The notes under the pieces: generated by a model
Told to the model about the DNA's origin: nothing
Seen by the model: only the letters and a program-made list of their open reading frames with translations
The model's database searches: none
DNA from: Gammaproteobacteria bacterium
GTDB lineage: Bacteria > Pseudomonadota > Gammaproteobacteria > Eutrophobiales > Eutrophobiaceae
Reading direction: 5' to 3'
Length of the DNA stretch: 64,000 nucleotides
Assembly (NCBI GenBank): GCA_012103475.1
Contig: WLWS01000001.1
Span: 1,104,215 to 1,168,214 of the forward strand
Translations under genes and position numbers: made by a program
Shown: in pieces, positions 9,058 to 22,030 of the stretch
How positions within the stretch are numbered: the first letter of the stretch is position 1
Layout: each line of letters starts with the position of its first letter

Positions 9058-10953
9058 TTGAGCAACAAGGATCTACAATACGATGTCATTATCGTTGGCG
9101 GTGGCCACGCTGGTACTGAGGCGGCACTGGCCTCTGCGCGTCTTGGCGCATCGACCCTGCTGTTAACCCAGAGTGTTGAAAGCCTTGGGCAGATGTCCTG
9201 CAATCCGGCTATAGGTGGAATCGGTAAGGGGCATCTGGTCAGGGAAATTGATGCACTTGGTGGTTTTATGGCAGAGGCGGCTGATTGCAGTGGTATCCAG
9301 TTTCGCACCTTAAACGCGAGCAAAGGCCCGGCAGTCAGAGCAACCCGAGCGCAAATTGACCGGGCTCTGTATAAAAGTGTTGTCCGGCCCAAACTCGAAG
9401 CCGCCGACAAGCTGAAGATCTTTCAGCAAACGGTTGATGATTTAATTGTTGAGGGAGACGTTATTAAGGGTGTCGTAACTCAAATGGGCCTGAGGTTTTA
9501 CGCTGCCAGCGTTGTCCTGACTGTTGGCACATTTCTTGGTGGCAAAATTCATATCGGAGATGCCAATTACCAGGGTGGCAGGGCAGGCGATCCGCCTTCC
9601 AATGCACTGGCGCAGCGTTTGCGGGAATTACCTTTTCGCGTCGACAGGTTGAAAACCGGCACACCGCCGCGGATTGACGGCAATACTATTGACTACAGCG
9701 AATTGCAGGAGCAACCGGGCGATGTACCGACACCGGTGTTTTCCTATCTGGGCAATGCAGAGCAGCACCCGCGCCAGATTTCCTGTCACATGACCCATAC
9801 CAACGAACGCGGTCACGACATAATCAGAGCCGGTCTTGATCGATCGCCGATGTTCAACGGCAACATCGAAAGCGTTGGTCCACGCTATTGCCCTTCTATT
9901 GAGGACAAGGTCGTGCGCTTTGCAGACAAAAGCTCTCACCAGATTTTCATCGAACCGGAGGGCCTGACAACCAGTGAAGTCTACCCGAACGGCATTTCCA
10001 CCAGTCTGCCTTTCGATATTCAACTTGAACTGGTGCGCTCGATAAAAGGTTTTGAGAACGCGCACATTATTCGTCCCGGTTATGCGATTGAATATGATTT
10101 TTTTGATCCGCGTGACTTACGACCCTCGCTGGAAACAAAATACATTGAAGGTTTATTTTTCGCGGGCCAGATAAACGGCACAACCGGCTATGAAGAAGCC
10201 GCCGCACAAGGACTTATTGCCGGCCTTAACGCTGCCCGACGCACTCAGGATAAGGAAGCCTGGAATCCACGCCGGGATCAGGCTTACATCGGTGTACTGA
10301 TTGACGATCTGATTACCCGCGGCACCTCTGAGCCTTATCGCATGTTCACTAGTCGGGCCGAGTATCGATTGCTCTTGCGTGAAGATAATGCTGATTTGCG
10401 TCTGACAGAAATTGCCTGTGAACTGGGTCTGGTAGACGAGGCACGCTGGCACTTGTTTAGCCGCAAGAAAGAAGCAATAGCAAATGAGCAAACTCGCCTG
10501 CGCAAGACATGGCTGACTCCTGAGCGTGTTACGAATGAAGAAGCAAGTCAGATTTTTGGTGAGCCGCTGGCTCGTGAATACAGCCTCGAACAGCTACTAA
10601 GACGTCCCGAGATTAGCCACGCTGATTTAATGTCATTAAGTGCTGTTGACGATCCTGACGTTGATACAGATGTTGCCTTTCAGGTTGAAGTACAGGCCAA
10701 GTACCATGGCTATATTGAACGGCAGCAGGAAGAGATAGCACGGAATGTGCGTGATGAAGATACCCGCCTGCCAGAAGATATTGATTATCTTCAGGTTCAC
10801 GGACTATCCAACGAAGTGTCACAAAAACTCGCCGAACAGCGCCCGCACACATTGGGTCAGGCTTCCCGCATTTCTGGAATTACTCCGGCGGCGATCTCCA
10901 TATTACGCGTTCATCTGAAGAAACGTTCTGTCCTGCTTCAGCAAAGCGCCTGA
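9058..10953 (+). CDS. mnmG: tRNA uridine-5-carboxymethylaminomethyl(34) synthesis enzyme MnmG (GidA)
   Basis: MnmG works with MnmE to add the carboxymethylaminomethyl group to the wobble uridine of certain tRNAs, using FAD, NADH and methylenetetrahydrofolate. The 631-residue product shows the FAD-binding motif [17 protein letters not shown] near the N-terminus, the signature [20 protein letters not shown], and the second signature near residue 370 ([17 protein letters not shown]). The start is a TTG at 9058, reading as [16 protein letters not shown]; no better ATG fits the family N-terminus. rsmG follows 20 bases after the stop, the usual gammaproteobacterial arrangement. Confidence 0.97.
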   Translation: MSNKDLQYDVIIVGGGHAGTEAALASARLGASTLLLTQSVESLGQMSCNPAIGGIGKGHLVREIDALGGFMAEAADCSGIQFRTLNASKGPAVRATRAQIDRALYKSVVRPKLEAADKLKIFQQTVDDLIVEGDVIKGVVTQMGLRFYAASVVLTVGTFLGGKIHIGDANYQGGRAGDPPSNALAQRLRELPFRVDRLKTGTPPRIDGNTIDYSELQEQPGDVPTPVFSYLGNAEQHPRQISCHMTHTNERGHDIIRAGLDRSPMFNGNIESVGPRYCPSIEDKVVRFADKSSHQIFIEPEGLTTSEVYPNGISTSLPFDIQLELVRSIKGFENAHIIRPGYAIEYDFFDPRDLRPSLETKYIEGLFFAGQINGTTGYEEAAAQGLIAGLNAARRTQDKEAWNPRRDQAYIGVLIDDLITRGTSEPYRMFTSRAEYRLLLREDNADLRLTEIACELGLVDEARWHLFSRKKEAIANEQTRLRKTWLTPERVTNEEASQIFGEPLAREYSLEQLLRRPEISHADLMSLSAVDDPDVDTDVAFQVEVQAKYHGYIERQQEEIARNVRDEDTRLPEDIDYLQVHGLSNEVSQKLAEQRPHTLGQASRISGITPAAISILRVHLKKRSVLLQQSA

Positions 10954-10973
10954 AAATCTGGCGCGTTTCGAAA

Positions 10974-11600
10974 GTGGAACTTGCACAGCAGCTGCACTCT
11001 GGGCTTGAAGCGCTTGGTGAAGACCCGGCCCAACACCCTTGCACTGACTATCTCGCCTACATAGATTTGCTGGCTAAGTGGAATAAGGCTTACAACCTCT
11101 CCGGTATTAAAGACAAGGAAAAAATGCTGACACATCATCTGCTCGATTGTCTGTCAGTTCTGCCCTATCTGAGTACTGGTAGATCCCTTGACGTGGGTAC
11201 AGGCGCCGGCCTGCCGGGTTTTATTCTGGCTCTGGCCAGACCCGATATGGAATGGTTGTTGATGGACAGCAACAGCAAGAAAACCCGCTTCATACATCAG
11301 GCATTGCTGGAGCTGAAACCAGACAATATTGAAATCGCAGAAACACGCTTTGAAGATTTCCCGTCTGGAGAAGGCTTTAGCAACATAATATCCCGGGCGC
11401 TGATGCCGGCCAGAGAATTCTGTGCACAGAGCCTGCCTCACCTGCAGCAGCAAGGCAGGATTCTTCCGATGAAAAGCAAGTCGCTTGCAGATGAAATAGT
11501 GGTTCTTGATAGAGGTCTTTATCAGCTGCAGAGCCATTCTCTGCAAGTACCGGGAGTCGACGCCGAACGGCATGTGCTGATCATAGAAAGACGACAATAG
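10974..11600 (+). CDS. rsmG: 16S rRNA (guanine(527)-N(7))-methyltransferase RsmG (GidB)
   Basis: RsmG methylates N7 of G527 in 16S rRNA using S-adenosylmethionine. The 208-residue product has the SAM-binding motif SLDVGTGAGLPGFILALARP (about residues 66-85) and the family sequences KWNKAYNLSGI and ISRALMPAREF. The start is a GTG at 10974. It lies between mnmG and parA, as in most gammaproteobacteria, and is probably cotranscribed with mnmG. The length is normal. Confidence 0.96.
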   Translation: MELAQQLHSGLEALGEDPAQHPCTDYLAYIDLLAKWNKAYNLSGIKDKEKMLTHHLLDCLSVLPYLSTGRSLDVGTGAGLPGFILALARPDMEWLLMDSNSKKTRFIHQALLELKPDNIEIAETRFEDFPSGEGFSNIISRALMPAREFCAQSLPHLQQQGRILPMKSKSLADEIVVLDRGLYQLQSHSLQVPGVDAERHVLIIERRQ

Positions 11601-11659
11601 TCCGGGCAACTGTGTAATAATGTGCGGCCGTTTAACATTCTTTTTAGCAGAACATTGAC

Positions 11660-12433
11660 GTGACCAGAATAATCGCAATAGCAAATCAGAAAGGTGGCGT
11701 TGGTAAAACGACCACCAGCGTCAATCTAGCAGCGTCGCTGGCGGCGACAAAAAGACGGGTTTTGCTGGTTGATCTGGACCCACAGGGTAACGCTACTATG
11801 GGCAGTGGTGTGGAAAAATCGGAAGTCGAACGTTCAAGTTATGATGTTTTAATGGGAGATGCCACAGTTGCCGAAACTGTGGTTAATTCGCTTGAAGGTG
11901 ATTACAGTCTGCTCCCCAGTAACGCTGATTTGACTGGCGCCGAAGTTGGTTTACTCGATGAGATGGCACGCGAAATCCGCATGCGTAATGCACTCGAAGA
12001 GGTAAAGAGCGAGTACGATTTCATCTTTATTGATTGTCCGCCGTCCCTGAATATGCTGACCGTAAATGCCCTGGTCGCGGCTGACGCGGTCATAATACCT
12101 ATGCAATGTGAGTACTACGCGCTGGAAGGTTTGACTGCCTTGCTGAACACGATTGAAAAGATTCGTAAATTCCTGAATCCGCATTTACGTGTCGAAGGCC
12201 TGCTACGCACTATGTACGACCCGCGCAATAACCTCGCTAACCAGGTGTCAGCGCAGCTGCTTGAGCACTTTGGCGACAAGGTTTATCGTACGATTATCCC
12301 TCGCAATGTGCGTCTGGCCGAAGCACCAAGCCACGGTATGCCGGTCATTAAATACGATAAAGCCTCTCGCGGGGCGCTTGCTTATCTGGCTCTTGCAGGA
12401 GAAATGCTCAATCGTGAGGGAAAAGCGGCTTGA
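11660..12433 (+). CDS. parA: Chromosome partitioning ATPase ParA (Soj)
   Basis: This Walker-type ATPase drives segregation of the replication origin region together with ParB. The 257-residue product begins MTRIIAIANQKGGVGKTTT, with the deviant Walker A (KGGVGKTT). It also has LVDLDPQGNATMG (switch I region) and FIFIDCPPSLNMLTVNAL (Walker B). The start is a GTG at 11660. The length and lack of an N-terminal DNA-binding extension match chromosomal rather than plasmid ParA. parB begins 34 bases after its stop. Confidence 0.96.
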   Translation: MTRIIAIANQKGGVGKTTTSVNLAASLAATKRRVLLVDLDPQGNATMGSGVEKSEVERSSYDVLMGDATVAETVVNSLEGDYSLLPSNADLTGAEVGLLDEMAREIRMRNALEEVKSEYDFIFIDCPPSLNMLTVNALVAADAVIIPMQCEYYALEGLTALLNTIEKIRKFLNPHLRVEGLLRTMYDPRNNLANQVSAQLLEHFGDKVYRTIIPRNVRLAEAPSHGMPVIKYDKASRGALAYLALAGEMLNREGKAA

Positions 12434-12467
12434 AGGACTATCAAATTCAATTCAGAGGCGAAAACTA

Positions 12468-13337
12468 GTGGCGGCTAAGAAAAGAGGCCTGGGTAAAGGT
12501 CTGGACGCTTTGCTTGGTGATAGAACCAGCTCTGAGCTTGGCGCAATTGACGGCAATGAGGAATTACGTTTTCTGCCTATCGACCTGATTCAACGCGGAC
12601 AATACCAGCCCAGAACCGAATTCAACGAGGAAGCCTTACAGGATCTGGCCAGTTCGATAAAGGCTCAGGGCGTTGTGCAGCCGATATTGGTCAGACCTCT
12701 GTCATCTGGCGATAAATATGAAATCATTGCCGGTGAACGTCGCTGGCGCGCATCGCAACTGGCAGGATTACACGAAATTCCGGTAGTTTTACGTCAAATT
12801 GATGATCAAACCGCCATGTGCATGGCCTTGATCGAGAATATTCAGCGAGAAGATCTTAATCCACTTGAGCAGGCTCAGGGTCTTTCGCGTTTGCTCGATG
12901 AATTCGGTATGACCCACGAGGGTATTGCGGATGCAGTCGGTCGATCCCGCTCTACAGTGAGCAATATGTTGCGCTTGCTGGATTTGACTCCCAAGGTGAA
13001 GAATATGCTGGGTGAGGGCAGGCTGGAAATGGGTCATGCCAGGGCTATTCTCGCCCTTAATGAAAATGAGCAGATGAGCATTGCGACAGAGGTTGTAAAA
13101 CAGGGTTTATCCGTGCGCGCGACAGAATTACTGGTGCGCCAGGCAGGTTCAAAGAAGAAGAAAAGTCCCGCAAAAAAAAGCAGGAAGGATCCAGACACCT
13201 TACGGCTGGAGTCCGAATTATCCAGTCAGCTCGGTGCATCCGTGAATATCAGGCACAGCTCGAAAGGCAGTGGAGTACTTGAGATTCACTACAATTCGCT
13301 GGATGAGCTGGACGGGATCCTCAAACACATTAAATGA
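12468..13337 (+). CDS. parB: Chromosome partitioning protein ParB (Spo0J)
   Basis: ParB binds parS sites and, as a CTP-dependent clamp, spreads around the origin. The GTG at 12468 with GAGG upstream gives 289 residues beginning (M)AAKKRGLGKGLDALLGD, the classical ParB start. A longer open frame from 12189 overlaps parA out of frame and is spurious. Seen in order: the N-terminal ParB/Srx domain with the CTP-binding region (GQYQPR, then GERRWRASQLAG and ENIQREDLNPLEQA), a helix-turn-helix (IADAVGRSRSTVSNMLRLL), and a C-terminal dimerisation region. I found no parS consensus in the window. Confidence 0.96.
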   Translation: MAAKKRGLGKGLDALLGDRTSSELGAIDGNEELRFLPIDLIQRGQYQPRTEFNEEALQDLASSIKAQGVVQPILVRPLSSGDKYEIIAGERRWRASQLAGLHEIPVVLRQIDDQTAMCMALIENIQREDLNPLEQAQGLSRLLDEFGMTHEGIADAVGRSRSTVSNMLRLLDLTPKVKNMLGEGRLEMGHARAILALNENEQMSIATEVVKQGLSVRATELLVRQAGSKKKKSPAKKSRKDPDTLRLESELSSQLGASVNIRHSSKGSGVLEIHYNSLDELDGILKHIK

Positions 13338-13372
13338 TCGGATATCAGCTGCAAATTTGTGCAGTGCAACGA

Positions 13373-13401
13373 TTGATTCAGAGGGCATTGCTTACTATAC
13401 T
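13373..13401 (+). promoter_or_regulatory. Putative sigma-70 promoter for the atp operon
   Basis: TTGATT (13373-13378) and TATACT (13396-13401) are separated by exactly 17 bases and lie 87 bases before the atpI start, in the 150-base gap after parB. The match is close to the sigma-70 consensus. No competing promoter of similar quality was seen in the gap, so this is the likely main promoter of the ATP synthase operon. Confidence 0.55.
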
Positions 13402-13429
13402 AGCTTGCTGAACCACCTAAGGCACGATG

Positions 13430-13461
13430 GTGCTTCGGGGAACCCGTAGGGATAGAAGCAC
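13430..13461 (+). promoter_or_regulatory. Leader RNA hairpin upstream of atpI
   Basis: GTGCTTC (13430-13436) is complementary to GAAGCAC (13455-13461). The enclosed sequence contains GGGGAACCC, which can form a second, inner hairpin. No T run follows, so this is not an intrinsic terminator. It would sit in the 5' untranslated RNA between the putative promoter and the TTG start of atpI and could affect translation or stability of the operon message. Function is not established. Confidence 0.4.
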
Positions 13462-13487
13462 TAAATTAAGGTCTCGGGCAGCGGCGC

Positions 13488-13886
13488 TTGGAAAAACAAG
13501 AACATAACAAAGATAATAAGTTCGCCGCTTATAAAGTTTTGTCTGTGATTGCTGTTATGACGGCGGCCGTTTCGATTATCTTATTAATCATGAATGGCCC
13601 GATAGCGGCGTATTCGGCGGCGCTAGGTGGCCTGGCCTGCTTACTACCCAATTTATTATTTGCCCGGTTTGCTTTCCGGTACTCAGCATCAGAATCAGTT
13701 GGTCTGGTTATGCGCTGGTTTTACATCGGTGAAGCAGTAAAAATAATAGTGACCATCCTGATTTTTGCCTTAAGCATTATCTGGGTGAAAGAATTGAATT
13801 TTGCAGCTATGTTTCTTACGTACATCGTTGCACTGATGTTGAATATACATGGGCTGGCATTGCTGATAGGTCGGCAAAACAGTTAA
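13488..13886 (+). CDS. atpI: ATP synthase protein I
   Basis: AtpI is a small membrane protein encoded first in many F1Fo operons; it assists c-ring assembly and Mg2+ handling but is not a stable part of the enzyme. The 132-residue product has four hydrophobic segments and the family sequence ALGGLACLLPNLLFARFAFR. The reading starts at a TTG (13488) with no ATG nearby. Its place 24 bases before atpB supports the call. Confidence 0.88.
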   Translation: MEKQEHNKDNKFAAYKVLSVIAVMTAAVSIILLIMNGPIAAYSAALGGLACLLPNLLFARFAFRYSASESVGLVMRWFYIGEAVKIIVTILIFALSIIWVKELNFAAMFLTYIVALMLNIHGLALLIGRQNS

Positions 13887-13892
13887 TAATAG

Positions 13893-14798
<906 letters not shown>

Positions 14799-14827
14799 TT
14801 ATTTTAGTGCTTATTTGAATTTTTTAA

Positions 14828-15103
<276 letters not shown>

Positions 15104-15148
15104 GAATCTTTTATTAATAAGCCTTGATTTTGAAAAGAGGGTACCTCA

Positions 15149-15619
15149 ATGAATTTTAACGCCACCCTTATAGGACAAACTATCGCTTTTGCGGTATTTG
15201 TTATCTTCTGTATGAAGTTTGTCTGGCCCTTTCTCCTGCAGGCAATGGAGGAACGTGAAACCAGAATCGCCGATGGACTGGCGGCAGCGGAAAAAGGACA
15301 GCTGGCTCTTACTGAAGCAGAAGCAAAGAAGAGTGAGATGCTGGAAGAAAGCAAGCAGCAGGCTGCGGAAATAATATCTCAGGGTCAGAAGCGGCACGAC
15401 GAGTTGGTCGAGGCAGCAAAAGATGACGCGAGGACTGAAAAGGAAAAAATCCTTGTAGCAGCACAGGCTGAAATTGATCAGGAACGTACGCAGACGCGCG
15501 AGCAGTTACGCAGCGAAGTCGCAACGCTGGCTCTTAGCGCGGCAGAGCAGATTCTTATGCGTGAAGTGGATCGTAATGCGCATAACGATGTGCTGACTAA
15601 AATCAGTGCAGAGCTGTAA
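15149..15619 (+). CDS. atpF: F0F1 ATP synthase subunit b
   Basis: Subunit b is the peripheral stalk that holds F1 against the membrane sector. The 156-residue product has one N-terminal membrane helix ([21 protein letters not shown]) followed by a long charged helix (residues about 30-150) forming a right-handed coiled coil. The length equals that of the E. coli protein. It sits between atpE and atpH as expected, with an ATG start at 15149. Confidence 0.96.
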   Translation: MNFNATLIGQTIAFAVFVIFCMKFVWPFLLQAMEERETRIADGLAAAEKGQLALTEAEAKKSEMLEESKQQAAEIISQGQKRHDELVEAAKDDARTEKEKILVAAQAEIDQERTQTREQLRSEVATLALSAAEQILMREVDRNAHNDVLTKISAEL

Positions 15620-15638
15620 TAGACCGGAAACGTTTTAG

Positions 15639-16172
15639 ATGCTAGAAAAAACTACTATTGCCAGACCCTATGCGCAGGCCGTTTTCGAACTGGCGCAGGA
15701 ATCAGGGGCTGTGGCTGAATGGTCATCAGCACTGGATTTGTTAAAACGAATTGTTTCGGATGAGCAAATGCAGGTGCTGTTTAACAATCCAAAAGTATCG
15801 GATCAGCAATTGCAGAATCTTGTTATCGAGATAGCAGGCGATGCACTGGGCGTTCAGCCAGGGAATTTTGTGAAGATCCTGGTTGCCGCATCACGGCTTC
15901 AATATGCAACACAAGTCGCAGAATTATTCGAAGCCATGCGTGCAGAGGCAGAAGGTACGGTTGATGTTGAAGTCAGTGCAGCTTACGAACTGGATCAGGC
16001 GCAACAGGATGGTATAGCGAATGGCATATCCAAACGCCTTGGAAAAAAAGTCAGTATCAATGTCAATATTGATGAAACACTAATAGGTGGGGCCATAATC
16101 CGTGCAGGTGACTCGGTAATAGATGCCTCAGTCAGGGGACGTTTGACCAAACTTGGTAACGATCTCAACTAG
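15639..16172 (+). CDS. atpH: F0F1 ATP synthase subunit delta
   Basis: The delta subunit links the peripheral stalk b dimer to the top of the F1 hexamer. The 177-residue product shows the family N-terminus ARPYAQAVFELAQE and the C-terminal signature VNIDETLIGGAIIRAGDSVID. The length is typical. It lies between atpF (20 bases upstream) and atpA (66 bases downstream). Confidence 0.96.
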   Translation: MLEKTTIARPYAQAVFELAQESGAVAEWSSALDLLKRIVSDEQMQVLFNNPKVSDQQLQNLVIEIAGDALGVQPGNFVKILVAASRLQYATQVAELFEAMRAEAEGTVDVEVSAAYELDQAQQDGIANGISKRLGKKVSINVNIDETLIGGAIIRAGDSVIDASVRGRLTKLGNDLN

Positions 16173-16238
16173 CAGTTTGCAAAACAAAATTATTAAACCA
16201 AATTAAACACTATATAAGTTCATAAGCGAGGAACAGCG

Positions 16239-17780
16239 ATGTCAATCAGCGCAACAGAAATCAGTGAACTGATTAAGAAAAAGATTCAGGATTTTGATCT
16301 GGACACTGAAGCTCGTACCGAAGGTACGGTAGTTAGTTTGTCAGACGGAATTGCCAGAATTCACGGCCTGAGCGATGCCATGCAGGGTGAAATGATTGAA
16401 TTTCCCGGCAACACATTTGGCCTGGCCCTTAACCTTGAACGCGATTCGGTTGGTGCGGTTATCCTCGGTGCCTACGAGCATATTTCCGAAGGCGATACAG
16501 CGAAATGTACCAAACGTATTCTGGAAGTACCTGTCGGTGAAGCATTGCTGGGTCGAGTGGTCAATTCTCTCGGCGCACCGATTGATGGTAAAGGGGATGT
16601 CGCAAGCACTCAAAGTTCACCGATTGAAAAAATCGCCCCCGGTGTTATTCAACGACAGTCAGTTGATCAACCGGTACAAACCGGACTGAAATCTATTGAC
16701 GCGATGGTGCCGGTTGGTCGTGGTCAGCGAGAGTTGATTATCGGAGACAGGCAGACAGGTAAAACCGCTGTCGCCATCGACACCATCATCAATCAGAAAG
16801 GCACAGGTATTAAGTGTGTCTATGTTGCAATCGGTCAGAAAGCGTCTTCAATTAATACGGTTATCCGTAAACTGGAAGAGCACGGTGCCATGGAGCACAC
16901 CATTATTGTAGCGGCCACTGCATCGGATTCCGCTGCCATGCAATACATTGCACCTTACTCCGGTTGTGCGATGGGTGAGTACTTCCGTGATCGTGGTGAA
17001 GATGCACTGATTATTTATGATGATTTAACCAAGCAGGCCTGGGCTTATCGACAGGTGTCTCTGCTTTTAAAACGTCCGCCGGGTCGTGAAGCCTATCCGG
17101 GTGACGTTTTCTATTTGCATTCCCGTTTGCTTGAACGTGCTGCTCGTATTAATGCTGAGGCGGTGGAGCAACTAACCAACGGAGAAGTCAAAGGTAAGAC
17201 CGGCTCATTAACAGCCCTGCCAATTATTGAAACTCAGGCAGGCGACGTATCCGCTTTCGTACCGACCAACGTAATCTCGATTACGGATGGTCAGATATAT
17301 CTGGAGACAGATTTGTTTAACTCCGGTTTTCGTCCGGCTATAAACGCTGGTCTTTCTGTCTCACGAGTGGGTGGTGCCGCGCAAACCAAGATTGTGAAAA
17401 AGTTGGGCGGTGGTATTCGACTGGCACTGGCTCAGTATCGTGAGTTGGCCGCTTTCTCTCAATTCGCCTCAGATCTGGACGAAGCCACACGTAAACAGCT
17501 GGAACGTGGTCAGCGGGTAATGGAACTGATGAAGCAGAAGCAGTATTCACCACTCAGCGTGGCTGAGATGGCCATCAGTTTGTATGCGGTAGAGAACGGT
17601 TTTATCGATGATGTTGAACTGGAAAAGGTCGGTGATTTTGAAGAAGCACTGCTGGCTTTCATGAATAGTGATAAAAAGGATCTCATCAAGCAAATAAATG
17701 ACACGGGTGAATTCAACGACGATATTCAGGCGGCAATGAAGAGCAGTGTTGAAGAGTTCAAAAAGAACCATACCTGGTAA
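16239..17780 (+). CDS. atpA: F0F1 ATP synthase subunit alpha
   Basis: Alpha is the non-catalytic nucleotide-binding subunit of the F1 hexamer. The 513-residue product contains the P-loop GDRQTGKTA (near residue 170), the family signature [17 protein letters not shown], and the arginine finger region in the same stretch. The N-terminal beta-barrel and the C-terminal helical domain are complete. An ATG at 16239 follows the ribosome binding site GCGAGGAACAG. Confidence 0.97.
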   Translation: MSISATEISELIKKKIQDFDLDTEARTEGTVVSLSDGIARIHGLSDAMQGEMIEFPGNTFGLALNLERDSVGAVILGAYEHISEGDTAKCTKRILEVPVGEALLGRVVNSLGAPIDGKGDVASTQSSPIEKIAPGVIQRQSVDQPVQTGLKSIDAMVPVGRGQRELIIGDRQTGKTAVAIDTIINQKGTGIKCVYVAIGQKASSINTVIRKLEEHGAMEHTIIVAATASDSAAMQYIAPYSGCAMGEYFRDRGEDALIIYDDLTKQAWAYRQVSLLLKRPPGREAYPGDVFYLHSRLLERAARINAEAVEQLTNGEVKGKTGSLTALPIIETQAGDVSAFVPTNVISITDGQIYLETDLFNSGFRPAINAGLSVSRVGGAAQTKIVKKLGGGIRLALAQYRELAAFSQFASDLDEATRKQLERGQRVMELMKQKQYSPLSVAEMAISLYAVENGFIDDVELEKVGDFEEALLAFMNSDKKDLIKQINDTGEFNDDIQAAMKSSVEEFKKNHTW

Positions 17781-17807
17781 ACCTTGGCAATAATCTGGGA
17801 TTAGATA

Positions 17808-18671
17808 ATGGCTGTCGGTAAAGAAATTCGAACCAAAATTTCGAGCGTAAAAAATACGCAGAAGATCACCAAGGCAATGGAAATGGTGGCGGCAAGCAAA
17901 ATGCGCAGAGCGCAGGAGCGTATGCGTGCAGCCCGTCCCTATGCAGAAAAAATCAGGAATGTCATGGTCCACCTGGGTGCTGCTAATCCGGAATACAATC
18001 ATCCCTACCTGATACCACGTTCTGAAATAAAACGCGTTGGTGTGATTGTAGTATCAAGTGATCGAGGTCTTTGTGGTGGTTTAAACTCAAACCTGTTTCG
18101 TGAATTGCTGAAACGAATGAAGGACTGGGATGAAAGCGGGATTGAGATCGATCTAAGCGTAATCGGCAACAAAGCCGCTGGTTATTTTGCCCGCTTTAAC
18201 GCGAATATTACCGCACAGCTCACACATATAGGTGATGCTCCGGGTATCGATCAGTTGATTGGCTCGGTAAAAGTAATGCTTGATGCTTACATGGAAGAAA
18301 AGATTGACGCACTATATGTGGTCTCTAATGGTTTCGTTAATTCGATGACACAGAATCCAACAGTGGAGCAGTTGATTCCTGTTCAAGCGGCAGACGATGA
18401 AGAAATGCAACACCACTGGGATTACATTTATGAGCCAGACGCGAAGGAAGTGCTGGACTTGCTGTTGGAACGCTATATTGAATCTCTGGTATATCAGGCA
18501 GTAGTCGAAAATATCGCCTGTGAGCAGGCAGCCAGAATGGTGGCAATGAAGAGTGCTTCCGATAATGCCGGTACCCTGATTGATGAATTGCAGCTGGTTT
18601 ACAACAAGGCCCGTCAGGCAGCTATCACGCAGGAACTCTCTGAAATTGTAAGTGGTGCGGCGGCCGTTTAA
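17808..18671 (+). CDS. atpG: F0F1 ATP synthase subunit gamma
   Basis: Gamma is the central rotor shaft of F1. The 287-residue product begins with the long N-terminal helix ([20 protein letters not shown]), and the family signature is present near the end ([27 protein letters not shown]), forming the opposing C-terminal helix. The intervening Rossmann-like domain includes [14 protein letters not shown]. The length and operon position are as expected. Confidence 0.97.
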   Translation: MAVGKEIRTKISSVKNTQKITKAMEMVAASKMRRAQERMRAARPYAEKIRNVMVHLGAANPEYNHPYLIPRSEIKRVGVIVVSSDRGLCGGLNSNLFRELLKRMKDWDESGIEIDLSVIGNKAAGYFARFNANITAQLTHIGDAPGIDQLIGSVKVMLDAYMEEKIDALYVVSNGFVNSMTQNPTVEQLIPVQAADDEEMQHHWDYIYEPDAKEVLDLLLERYIESLVYQAVVENIACEQAARMVAMKSASDNAGTLIDELQLVYNKARQAAITQELSEIVSGAAAV

Positions 18672-18708
18672 AAAAAGTAATCGTACAAAGAATATTAAAT
18701 TTTAATGA

Positions 18709-20127
<1,419 letters not shown>

Positions 20128-20143
20128 CAGGCGACGATAGAAA

Positions 20144-20569
20144 ATGGCGACTATACATGTAGATATCGTAAGTGCAGAGCACGAGATTTTCTCAGGCGAG
20201 GCGGAAATGGTTTTTGCGCCGGCGCAGCTCGGGGAAATGGGTATCGCACCCGGACATACTCCCCTGGTTACGCAACTCGGGCCCGGAGAAGTACGTGTTA
20301 AGCATGTTGATGGTACTGAAGAAGGTTTTTACGTATCCGGTGGCTTACTGGAAGTACAGCCCAATGTAATTACCGTTTTATCGGATACCGCAATGCGCGC
20401 AGAAGATCTCGATGAAGCCGCCGTGCTCAAAGCCAAGGAAGAAGCAGAAAGACAACTACATGATCGTGAAGCAGGGATGGATTATGCTACTGCACTGGCC
20501 GAGAATGCTGAACTCGCCGCACAGTTGCAGGCTATTCAGAGGTTGCGAAAACGCGCAGGCCGCTCTTAA
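20144..20569 (+). CDS. atpC: F0F1 ATP synthase subunit epsilon
   Basis: Epsilon is attached to the rotor and inhibits ATP hydrolysis by its C-terminal helices. The 141-residue product has the N-terminal beta-sandwich ([19 protein letters not shown] and [16 protein letters not shown]) and a C-terminal helical hairpin ([20 protein letters not shown]). It is the last gene of the atp operon. No strong terminator lies in the 87 bases before glmU, so some readthrough into glmU is likely. Confidence 0.96.
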   Translation: MATIHVDIVSAEHEIFSGEAEMVFAPAQLGEMGIAPGHTPLVTQLGPGEVRVKHVDGTEEGFYVSGGLLEVQPNVITVLSDTAMRAEDLDEAAVLKAKEEAERQLHDREAGMDYATALAENAELAAQLQAIQRLRKRAGRS

Positions 20570-20656
20570 TACAATCCTTCCTGTAGATGTGATAGCGTCT
20601 TCAGGCGCGCGTTGTCGATATTTTTCCCTATCAAAAATTTTAGATAACATACGCCA

Positions 20657-22018
20657 ATGTCACTAAGTATAATTATTCTCGCTGCCGGTCAGGGCACACG
20701 AATGCGTTCTTCTCTTCCCAAAATACTTCATCCTCTTGCCGGTCGTTCCTTGCTTGAGCATGTCTATATCGCAGCCACCCGACTTGATGTGCGTGATATA
20801 CATGTCGTTTACGGCTTTGGTGGTGATGAAATTATCGAAAGCCTGAGCCATCTTGATGTTAAGTGGGTGGAGCAGGCGCAGCAGCTTGGTACCGGTCACG
20901 CCGTAGCACAGGCAATTGATGCCGTGCCTGATGCTGATAACGTTCTGATTCTTTACGGTGATGTGCCCCTGATTACTTATGAAACTCTGGCTGATCTGGT
21001 CCAAGCCGCTGAGGAGACCGGTTTCAGTTTGTTAACCTCATATATTGATGACCCACGTGGTTACGGTCGCATTGTTCGCGATAAAAAGGGCGATATCGAA
21101 GCTATCGTTGAAGAAAAAGATGCGACTGAAGAACAACGGAACATCTGTGAGATTAATACTGGCATGATGACTGTTCAGGCCAGTCGCCTGAAGCAGTGGT
21201 TGAAACAATTAGACAATAACAACGCACAGGCGGAATACTATCTGACTGATGTGATCAAGATGGCAAGTGATGAGAATGTCAGCATAAATTCAATAAACCC
21301 GGACTCGGCAGTTGAAATTCAGGGGGTGAATAATCGACAGCAGCTGGCGGAACTTGAACGTTACTATCAATTGATTCAGGCACATCATCTGATGAACGAA
21401 GGTGTGACTCTGATGGATCCACAACGGTTCGATTTGCGCGGCGATCTGGAAGCCGGTCGCGATGTCGTTATTGATATAAATGCCGTATTCGAAGGAAGTG
21501 TCAGCATTGGTAACGATGTCAGTATCGGACCGAATTGCTATATTCGAAACGCGGATATTGGTGACAACGTTACTATCAATGCAAACACGGTTATTGATAA
21601 TGCAGTCATCGGCAGTCGTAGCGTAATTGGCCCCTTTGCCAGAGTGCGCCCGGATACGCGCCTTGCAGAAGACGTGCATATCGGTAATTTCGTTGAAATC
21701 AAGAAGTCTGAAATCGGACAAGGCTCTAAAATTAATCACCTCAGTTACGTTGGTGATAGCGAAGTTGGTAAAAAAACGAATATTGGAGCCGGCACCATAA
21801 CCTGCAATTACGATGGCGCGAACAAACACAAAACTGTGATAGGTGATGATGTTTTTGTCGGGTCGGACACTCAACTGGTTGCACCAGTCACTGTTGCAAA
21901 CGGAGTCACTATTGCTGCTGGCACCACAGTAACAAAAGATGTTGCAGAAAATATGCTGACGATTTCTCGCACTGATCAGAAATCAATCAAAGGCTGGAAA
22001 AGACCGAAAAAGAAATAG
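20657..22018 (+). CDS. glmU: Bifunctional UDP-N-acetylglucosamine diphosphorylase / glucosamine-1-phosphate N-acetyltransferase GlmU
   Basis: GlmU makes UDP-GlcNAc for peptidoglycan and lipopolysaccharide in two steps. The 453-residue product has the N-terminal uridylyltransferase domain (IILAAGQGTRMRSSLPKILHP, with the conserved Gly-x-Gly-Thr-Arg-Met and Lys) and a C-terminal left-handed beta-helix acetyltransferase domain. The latter has the acetyl-CoA region NHLSYVGDSEVGKKTNIGAG and the catalytic His in INHLSY. It commonly follows the atp operon in gammaproteobacteria. The length is typical. Confidence 0.97.
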   Translation: MSLSIIILAAGQGTRMRSSLPKILHPLAGRSLLEHVYIAATRLDVRDIHVVYGFGGDEIIESLSHLDVKWVEQAQQLGTGHAVAQAIDAVPDADNVLILYGDVPLITYETLADLVQAAEETGFSLLTSYIDDPRGYGRIVRDKKGDIEAIVEEKDATEEQRNICEINTGMMTVQASRLKQWLKQLDNNNAQAEYYLTDVIKMASDENVSINSINPDSAVEIQGVNNRQQLAELERYYQLIQAHHLMNEGVTLMDPQRFDLRGDLEAGRDVVIDINAVFEGSVSIGNDVSIGPNCYIRNADIGDNVTINANTVIDNAVIGSRSVIGPFARVRPDTRLAEDVHIGNFVEIKKSEIGQGSKINHLSYVGDSEVGKKTNIGAGTITCNYDGANKHKTVIGDDVFVGSDTQLVAPVTVANGVTIAAGTTVTKDVAENMLTISRTDQKSIKGWKRPKKK

Positions 22019-22030
22019 GCAGTAATCAAT

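Noticed and set aside
8293..9058. Possible oriC or parS near mnmG
   Set aside because: mnmG and parAB are origin-linked in this class, but no DnaA-box cluster (TTATCCACA) or parS (TGTTTCACGTGAAACA) was found here or elsewhere in the window.
12189..12467. In-frame extension of parB inside parA
   Set aside because: It overlaps parA in another frame; the GTG at 12468 with a ribosome binding site gives the standard ParB N-terminus.
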